A stretch of 34,412 bases of DNA from a bacterium (GTDB lineage: Bacteria; UBP7; UBA6624). The notes under the pieces were generated by a model, which did no database searches, was not told where the DNA came from, and saw only the letters and a list, made by a program, of their open reading frames with translations. The position numbers were made by a program, and so were the translations under genes. The stretch is taken from assembly GCA_014384545.1 (NCBI GenBank), contig JACNFQ010000050.1, forward strand, positions 1 to 34,412. Reading direction: 5' to 3'. This document shows positions 28,084 to 34,412 of this stretch, one piece after another (the stretch's first letter is position 1; every line of letters starts with the position of its first letter).

Positions 28084-30719
28084 TGGGTCTGTTGGATCTT
28101 TTTTCAAAGACGGAACGAGAACTCCGTAAGTTCCGACCTTTGGTTGCGCGGATTGGCGCACTGGAAGAAGGAATGAGATCTCTCTCTGACGATAAACTCG
28201 CTGCTCTTACCCCTGCTTTTAGAGAGCGTCTGTCCCAAGGCGCTTCCTTGGAAGACCTTCTTCCCGAAGCGTTTGCAGCGATAAGAGAAGCCGCTTGGAG
28301 GCGTGTTGGTCTTCGCCCCTACGATGTGCAACTGATGGGCGGAATCTGTCTCCATCAAGGACGCATCGCCGAGATGACAACAGGAGAAGGAAAAACCCTC
28401 GTGGCAACACTGCCTACCTATTTGAATGCCCTTTCAGGTAAGGGTGTTCATGTGATTACGGTCAATGACTACTTAGCTAGAAGAGATGCAGAATGGATGG
28501 GTCCTATTCACACATTTATGGGATTGACAGTTGGCTCTCTCCAACATGGAACACCCAAGAGTGATAGGCGCGCCACCTATAGCAACGACATCGTTTACGG
28601 CACCAACAGCGAGTTTGGTTTTGATTACCTCCGCGACCATATGATTCAGCGCCCCGACGAGAAAGTCCAGCGCGACCATTCCTACGCCATTGTGGACGAA
28701 GTAGACAGCATCCTTGTGGATGAAGCCCGAACTCCTCTCATTATCTCAGGCCCCCCTTCAGGAGATACGGGGAGTTATCAACACGCATCTAAAGCGGTCC
28801 GACTCCTGAAAGATGCCGATGTAGAGGTTGAAGAAAAGTCCCATAGTGTCTCCTTGACAGAAAAAGGGACAGAGAAGATTCAGCGTGCTTTTGGGGTGGA
28901 GAACCTTTATGACTTCGAGAACAACACCCTAAACCAACGCGTCAACCAAGCCCTCAAAGCACGGTGGTTGTATCAGGTTGAAAAAGATTACATTATCCAC
29001 GAGGGTGGCATCATCATCGTAGATGAGTTTACAGGACGACTGATGTTTGGTAGACGGTATGGTGATGGGCTACACCAAGCGATTGAAGCGAAAGAGGGGG
29101 TCCACATTCGTGCCGAAACACTGACAGTCGCTACGATTACGATTCAAAACTACTTTCGTCTTTACACCAAGTTGTCAGGGATGACGGGTACTGCGAAGAC
29201 TGAAGAGAGAGAGTTTATTGAGATCTACGATATGGATGTCCTTCCCATACCCACCAATATGCCTCTCCAAAGAAAGAAGGAAAGGGACGAAGTTTACAAG
29301 ACGGAAAAATCGAAATATTCCGCCAGCGTCCAGAAGATTCGTGAGAGTTACGACAAGGGGCAACCAGTCTTGGTGGGGACCGTCTCGATTGAGAATAGTG
29401 AGCTCATCTCTAAGTTGCTCCGAAAAGCACAAATCCCCCACCAAGTTCTCAACGCCAAACATCACGAAAAAGAAGCGAACATTATCGCTCAAGCAGGGCG
29501 ATGGAAAGCGGTCACTATCGCCACCAATATGGCAGGTAGAGGGACGGATATTCTTCTGGGAGGAAACCCCGAGTTCTTGGCTAGGGATATCCTCTCGGAG
29601 CAAGGACACGACCCCTTTGCAGACGATCTGAATCCCGAAGCAGCAGTTCTTGCCCAGACCAAAGCAGAGAAAATATGTAAAGAAGAGGCAACGAAAGTGA
29701 TTCAAGTGGGGGGTCTCCATGTCTTGGGTACCGAGCGCCATGAAGCACGCCGAATAGACAACCAACTCATGGGGCGTTCGGGTAGACAAGGCGATCCAGG
29801 GAGTAGCCAGTTTCTCCTTTCCCTAGAAGATGACATCATGAGAAGGTTCGCAGTGGATCGTGTCGAAGCGATGATGGAGCGGTTTGACTGGCCAGACGAC
29901 GAAGCGCTTTGGCACCCTCTCCTTGACCGAATGATTGAGAATGTCCAGAAGCGGATTGAAGGGCACCATTATGAGGTGCGGAAATCGTTGCTGAAATATG
30001 ACGATGTTCTCAACGAACAGAGGCGCATCATTTACCTAGAGCGTTCCCGCGTCATGGAAGAGTCCGACTACTTGACCCAAGTTCAGTCCTTTATTGAAGC
30101 GATTGTGGACGGAAGCACAGAACTCCATGCCTCACCCAGCCTTTCTTCTGCCGAATGGAATAAAGCAGGATTGGTTCAAGAGCTCTCCACCCTTATTCCT
30201 TTGCCACCCAACGCTTTAGACCGACTCTCGGGAGAGAAAGAGCCAGGGGAGCTCATAAAAGGGTGGGCTTTTGAAGCGTTAGCCAGCCGAAAGGAGAGTT
30301 TGGGAGATCAGCTAATGGACCAACTGGGTCGGTGGGCATCACTTAGGGCTGTGGATCGGTTGTGGATGCACCACCTGACAGATATGACCAACTTGCGCGA
30401 AGGTGTCTCGTTGCGAGGATACGGGCGCGTCGATCCCCTAACCGTCTATGCGAAAGAAGCGTATGAGTTGTTCAATGCTCTGGTGGGGAAGATTCAACAG
30501 GATATCGTTCGTGCTGTCTTTATGGCCAAAGTAGAGACCAGGCCGCCCCCTACCTATCGTCAGAAGACACCCCCCCCCAGCTTGCCCAAGAAACCAACTA
30601 CCCCTTCTGCCCAAGCTTCTCCTTACGAAGGGGTAAAAGAGAAAGATCAAAAAGTAGGTAGAAATGCTCCCTGTCCCTGTGGGTCTGGAAAAAAGTTCAA
30701 AAAGTGTTGCGGACGGTAG
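28083..30719 (+). CDS. secA: Preprotein translocase ATPase SecA
   Basis: MTTGEGKTLVATLP; IVDEVDSILVDEARTPLIISG; NMAGRGTDILLGGNPE; GRSGRQGDPGSSQFLLSLEDD; C-terminal NAPCPCGSGKKFKKCCG SEC-C motif. Confidence 0.98.
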   Translation: MGLLDLFSKTERELRKFRPLVARIGALEEGMRSLSDDKLAALTPAFRERLSQGASLEDLLPEAFAAIREAAWRRVGLRPYDVQLMGGICLHQGRIAEMTTGEGKTLVATLPTYLNALSGKGVHVITVNDYLARRDAEWMGPIHTFMGLTVGSLQHGTPKSDRRATYSNDIVYGTNSEFGFDYLRDHMIQRPDEKVQRDHSYAIVDEVDSILVDEARTPLIISGPPSGDTGSYQHASKAVRLLKDADVEVEEKSHSVSLTEKGTEKIQRAFGVENLYDFENNTLNQRVNQALKARWLYQVEKDYIIHEGGIIIVDEFTGRLMFGRRYGDGLHQAIEAKEGVHIRAETLTVATITIQNYFRLYTKLSGMTGTAKTEEREFIEIYDMDVLPIPTNMPLQRKKERDEVYKTEKSKYSASVQKIRESYDKGQPVLVGTVSIENSELISKLLRKAQIPHQVLNAKHHEKEANIIAQAGRWKAVTIATNMAGRGTDILLGGNPEFLARDILSEQGHDPFADDLNPEAAVLAQTKAEKICKEEATKVIQVGGLHVLGTERHEARRIDNQLMGRSGRQGDPGSSQFLLSLEDDIMRRFAVDRVEAMMERFDWPDDEALWHPLLDRMIENVQKRIEGHHYEVRKSLLKYDDVLNEQRRIIYLERSRVMEESDYLTQVQSFIEAIVDGSTELHASPSLSSAEWNKAGLVQELSTLIPLPPNALDRLSGEKEPGELIKGWAFEALASRKESLGDQLMDQLGRWASLRAVDRLWMHHLTDMTNLREGVSLRGYGRVDPLTVYAKEAYELFNALVGKIQQDIVRAVFMAKVETRPPPTYRQKTPPPSLPKKPTTPSAQASPYEGVKEKDQKVGRNAPCPCGSGKKFKKCCGR

Positions 30720-32131
30720 TCCTACCTGCTAAAAGAGGGTTTTCAGCCTTTGGATTGGGTCTTCTTTGGGGACTACCCCTCCTTTTTCCCTCCCTGTGGT
30801 TGCTCCCCTTTTTCACGCTGATACCCGCTGCGATTGCCGCTAACAAGTGGTCAGCAGGAGCGTTAGCCCGTGCCGCCTTCTTAGCCTGTTTTGCCCATCA
30901 CCTTGTAGCGGTCAAGTGGATCACCACATTGGGTCTATTCCCGTGGCTTCTCATTCCCCTTATCATCTCTGTAGAGCTTGCCCTTTCGGCTACACTCCTT
31001 GTGTGGATTAGAGAGAAAACGAGTCCTGAGTGGTGGGGAAGGGTCTTCCTTTTCCCGTCTATCTGGTTTCTCTACGAAACCCTTAGAGCTCTCGGTCCTT
31101 GGGCATGGACTTGGACCCATCTATCGCACCACTTGACTGGCGCCCCATCGTTATTGGGTGGGGCGAAATGGATTGGAGGGACGGGGCTGGGATTCGTGAT
31201 TGCCCTTATCGCCTCTAGCTGGTCCTACCGAAGGAGATTCCCTTGGACACGAATGGTGGTTGGTTTTGGTCTTGCACTCTTCGCGGGAAGTCTATTGATT
31301 CCTGCCCCCACCCCTTCAGGGACTATTGATGTCGCTGCGATTGCCCATGGCTATTCGGTAAGAGATGGGTGGGGAGCTTCTTCTGCAGATGATGCTGCTA
31401 CTTTCTATCTCAGGGAGTCCTTTGGAGAAGGGGCGGATATCATCGCTTGGCCCGAATCTGCCCCTGTTGCTCAGTACCCCGATGCCATTGTGGGTGCATT
31501 GGCTCGCAAACTTGACACCCCCATCCTTTACGGCGACTACACCTATCAAGAGGGAAACTACTACAACCTATATGGAGGCGCTGATCGCACTGGTGAAGCA
31601 CTACCCTCCTATCGAAAACGGGTCTTGGTCCCCATGGGCGAACGCATCTTCTTCCGCCCCTTTGTCACTCAGTTTCTTCCGGGTTATTTATGGCCAGAAG
31701 ATGATGCGACACCTGGTCCTGGAGACCCTCCTCTTTCGGTCGCAGGAACGACAGTCGGTCCCCTCCTCTGTTGGGAGACGTTATTCGCTCCCCTTGCACG
31801 CGACCATGTCTTGGGTGGAGCAGAGTGGTTGTTGGCTGCGACCAACACCTCTTGGTTTGACCCAACTGCAACCGAAATGATCACCCGATTCCAAGCCTTG
31901 CGCGCTATTGAGAACGGTCGCACTCTTTTATCCGTCGTTACGGGCGGGGGCAGTTCAATGGTTGATGCTCGTGGAAGGAACATTTGGCAAGCAAGTCTGG
32001 GAGAAGATGTTGCGGAAGTCGTATCTGTTCCCCTCCACAATACCCTCACTCTCTATACGAAATGGGGGGATTGGCCCCTCATCCTCTTCTCCGTCTTTCT
32101 TCTGGGATTCGCTATGATACAGAAGAGATGA
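30704..32131 (+). CDS. lnt: Apolipoprotein N-acyltransferase
   Basis: N-terminal TM segments, then nitrilase-like domain with IIAWPESAPV, YRKRVLVPMGE, GPLLCWETLF, ATNTSWF, RAIENGRTLL. Confidence 0.9.
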   Translation: MLRTVVLPAKRGFSAFGLGLLWGLPLLFPSLWLLPFFTLIPAAIAANKWSAGALARAAFLACFAHHLVAVKWITTLGLFPWLLIPLIISVELALSATLLVWIREKTSPEWWGRVFLFPSIWFLYETLRALGPWAWTWTHLSHHLTGAPSLLGGAKWIGGTGLGFVIALIASSWSYRRRFPWTRMVVGFGLALFAGSLLIPAPTPSGTIDVAAIAHGYSVRDGWGASSADDAATFYLRESFGEGADIIAWPESAPVAQYPDAIVGALARKLDTPILYGDYTYQEGNYYNLYGGADRTGEALPSYRKRVLVPMGERIFFRPFVTQFLPGYLWPEDDATPGPGDPPLSVAGTTVGPLLCWETLFAPLARDHVLGGAEWLLAATNTSWFDPTATEMITRFQALRAIENGRTLLSVVTGGGSSMVDARGRNIWQASLGEDVAEVVSVPLHNTLTLYTKWGDWPLILFSVFLLGFAMIQKR

Positions 32132-33069
32132 TTATTCTCATCCTTTCGGCATTTGGGTTGGCTTCAGCTCCTGTTCTCTTGGAAGCTCCCCCGTTGCGCC
32201 CTCAAGAAGCCCTTCTCGCCGTAGGAGGAAGAAACCTCTTTGCCCTCTACGCCCCCGAACCGAATGGGGAAGAGACCGTTTGGCGCCTAAGGGTCGTGGA
32301 TGGATATGGAGAGAAACATCTTACTTTCCGCGTCAGTGGGCGAACGATACGCCCCTTGGATATCGCCCTTTCTGATGATACAGTTTGGTTGGCCACTTGG
32401 CCTCAAGGTTTTTATCGGTTGGGTCTCACCACAAAAGAAATTGAAAAGAAGTTGCCCGGGGATGACCCCCTTTTCCGGATGATGCCCATGGTGGGGGGGC
32501 GTTGGACAAGTCCCAATCTCTTTTTGGGGCTGACAAGACGCTTTATTTATGAAGAGTTGGAGATGGCACCCCACTTTCTTCTCTTGGATTTAGAGAATGT
32601 AGAGCCTCATAGGGATGATGTGATTTCTATTGGGAATGTTCCTGGCGCCGAGGACGACTTAGTCGGTGTTCGATTCTCCCGCATCTACGGAGAGACTGCT
32701 TTGGGCTGCGTTACACCAGAAACAGATGGTGTTATTGACTTGTGCCATTTTGACCGCGTCATTCAGTATCGGGAAGAAGGGGAGGGTCATATCGCTCGTG
32801 GACAGCGTGTTCTTCCCCTCCCCATCAAAGACTATCTGGTCATGCCCAATGGACGGTATCTTGCCCTAGAAAGTGAAGGGAACTTCCTCTTTGATGGCTG
32901 GATTGGTTTTGGGGACCCCCAGACGACTCCTCTGAACCACCTGTCCCGTGATTTGGGTAAGCCTTGTGGAGAGCCCCTTCTTCTTGACCTTGCTGCTGGA
33001 GCACAACAGCCTTGGGTTCTCCTAAGTTGCCGCACCGAGGGAAGCCTCTGGGCTGTCCCCTTACCCTAG
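32128..33069 (+). CDS. Exported beta-rich (possibly propeller-like) protein of unknown function
   Basis: ATG at 32128 with ATGA overlap with lnt; short hydrophobic N-terminus MIILILSAFGLASA. The track start at 31984 lies inside lnt. Confidence 0.6.
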   Translation: MIILILSAFGLASAPVLLEAPPLRPQEALLAVGGRNLFALYAPEPNGEETVWRLRVVDGYGEKHLTFRVSGRTIRPLDIALSDDTVWLATWPQGFYRLGLTTKEIEKKLPGDDPLFRMMPMVGGRWTSPNLFLGLTRRFIYEELEMAPHFLLLDLENVEPHRDDVISIGNVPGAEDDLVGVRFSRIYGETALGCVTPETDGVIDLCHFDRVIQYREEGEGHIARGQRVLPLPIKDYLVMPNGRYLALESEGNFLFDGWIGFGDPQTTPLNHLSRDLGKPCGEPLLLDLAAGAQQPWVLLSCRTEGSLWAVPLP

Positions 33070-34412
33070 TTTTCCCTCAATAAGGTGGGGAAAAAAACCC
33101 TCCCACGCCTCCCGAATCGGTCCGAGGGGTGCCGACCAACCCGAACAAGCCAATCGGTCATCTCCTGTGACGACTCCTACTGACAAGGACTCTCTTGGTG
33201 GCTCCTCTCCCTCGGAAATACCGAAAACGACACGGGCAGGCGCTTCGCTAAAGAGAAAAGAGAGCCAATCTCCATCCAAAGGGCAAGAAAGGGATGCGCC
33301 CATCCCTAAAGGAAGGAGGCGAAGGAATGCATCAAAAAGTCCTCCTTCAGATAGATCCGACAGCCATGCGGTGTGGGGCGCTACGACCAACAGACGCTCC
33401 AATGTCTCTCTCGCTTCTTCTAGGTTTAGGGGCGGAAGAGTGGCTGGCAAATCGGGCACCAAAGCCTGGAGTGCTTCAGACCCCGCCAATGTCCAATCTT
33501 CGGTATTGCCCAAGAGCATTATTTGGTCCCCAACTTGGGGAGACCTCCCTCTCATACCGTCCAAGTCAGAAATGACTCCCACCATCCCAATCGTAGGCGT
33601 GGGAGGAATCGCACCACCGGGACTTTCGTTGTAAAAAGAGACATTCCCACCAGTAATGGGTGTATCCATGGCACGAGAAGCCGCCGAAATGCCATCCACA
33701 GCCTGAGAGAAAGCCTCCATAACTGATGGTTTTTCTGGATTCCCAAAGTTGAGGCAGTTGGTGATTCCTAAGGGTCGTGCTCCTCGAACAGCGACATTGA
33801 AGGCTCCTTCAACGACCGTATGCGCTGCTCCCCAATAGGGGTCCGCCAAACACCACATGGGCTTCGCATCCGCCGATAGAGCGATGCCCCTCTTTCCTTC
33901 TACTTGAAGCACACCCGCATCTCTCCCCTGCTTGACCACCGTATTCGCTTGGACTTGGCTGTCATACTGCTCCCAAACCCAAGCTTTTCGGGCGATATTC
34001 GGTCTAGCTGCCATCTGATTGAGGAAGGCGACAGGGTCTGGGGGACAAGGAGAAGACGGAGCAATAGGTGGGGGAGGGAGGGGGGTTCGAGGGCGGTCGT
34101 ATTTTGGCCCGTCCTCAATAAGAGAGATAGGAAGATGACATACCCTTTCGCCTTTCCATGCCATCTCTATCTTCCCTGTAGATGTGACCTCCCCCACATC
34201 AGCAGCACGCAAATCCCATTTCTTTGCCAAGCGAATCACTTTGGGAACCTCTGAAGGAGAGATACAGAAAAGGACTCTTTCTTGGCTTTCTGAAAGAGCG
34301 ATTTCGTAAGGGGTAAGTCCCGCTATGCGCGTCGGCACAGTCTCTAGGTTGATAAGCGCTCCATGACCCGAAGCTCCTGCCATCTCGGCTCCCGAACCCG
34401 TAAGTCCCCCAG
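33061..34412 (-). CDS. purL: Phosphoribosylformylglycinamidine synthase subunit PurL (partial, runs off the right edge)
   Basis: GLTGSGAEMAGASGHGALINLETVPTR, LTPYEIALSESQERVLFC, RPLGITNCLNFGNPEKP, DTPITGGNVSFYNE; frame stays open to 34412. Confidence 0.95.
   Translation of the reverse strand, partial: GGLTGSGAEMAGASGHGALINLETVPTRIAGLTPYEIALSESQERVLFCISPSEVPKVIRLAKKWDLRAADVGEVTSTGKIEMAWKGERVCHLPISLIEDGPKYDRPRTPLPPPPIAPSSPCPPDPVAFLNQMAARPNIARKAWVWEQYDSQVQANTVVKQGRDAGVLQVEGKRGIALSADAKPMWCLADPYWGAAHTVVEGAFNVAVRGARPLGITNCLNFGNPEKPSVMEAFSQAVDGISAASRAMDTPITGGNVSFYNESPGGAIPPTPTIGMVGVISDLDGMRGRSPQVGDQIMLLGNTEDWTLAGSEALQALVPDLPATLPPLNLEEARETLERLLVVAPHTAWLSDLSEGGLFDAFLRLLPLGMGASLSCPLDGDWLSFLFSEAPARVVFGISEGEEPPRESLSVGVVTGDDRLACSGWSAPLGPIREAWEGFFPHLIEGKLG

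Noticed and set aside
29175-29789. 204-aa minus-strand ORF inside secA
   Set aside because: Antisense to unambiguous SecA coding sequence.
30569-30579. C9 homopolymer in secA as a phase-variation tract
   Set aside because: In frame in the low-complexity Pro-rich linker of an essential gene; switching would be lethal. More likely just linker composition.

Overview
This 34.4-kb window comes from a Gram-negative-type bacterial chromosome: it carries a C-terminal beta-barrel protein, LptC/OstA-like, Lnt and SecA genes. Taxon is not assigned. Coding density is high and most genes sit in overlapping operons. Blocks, left to right: (1) partial outer-membrane protein, MTA/SAH deaminase, MeaB-like GTPase, stand-alone B12-binding domain, membrane spermidine-synthase-like protein and the fused mutase IcmF (1-7745). 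(2) A GC-rich-looking island of six exported proteins of unknown function (7742-12482), with a palindromic repeat cluster inside it and an inverted partial copy of that cluster at its right edge. (3) SDR, peroxiredoxin, MGMT and helical-repeat genes (12839-15368). (4) A B12-binding radical SAM gene between two small membrane-protein genes (15365-17426). (5) A TetR-led operon encoding a benzoyl-CoA reductase / 2-hydroxyacyl-CoA dehydratase-type system: two FeS subunits, two different ATPase activators and a small CxxC protein, with a near-palindromic operator over the tetR start codon (17545-22524). (6) Phosphodiesterase-type AP superfamily protein, MnmA and thioredoxin (22521-25568). (7) LptC/OstA-like 775-aa protein, SecA, Lnt, beta-rich exported protein, and partial PurL (25756-34412). 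No rRNA, tRNA, CRISPR array or transposase was recognised by eye. The most interesting items are the compact reductase operon with its operator and small CxxC protein, the repeat-associated exported-protein island, and a recurrent TANNNT box 6-7 nt upstream of several start codons that suggests leaderless transcription.
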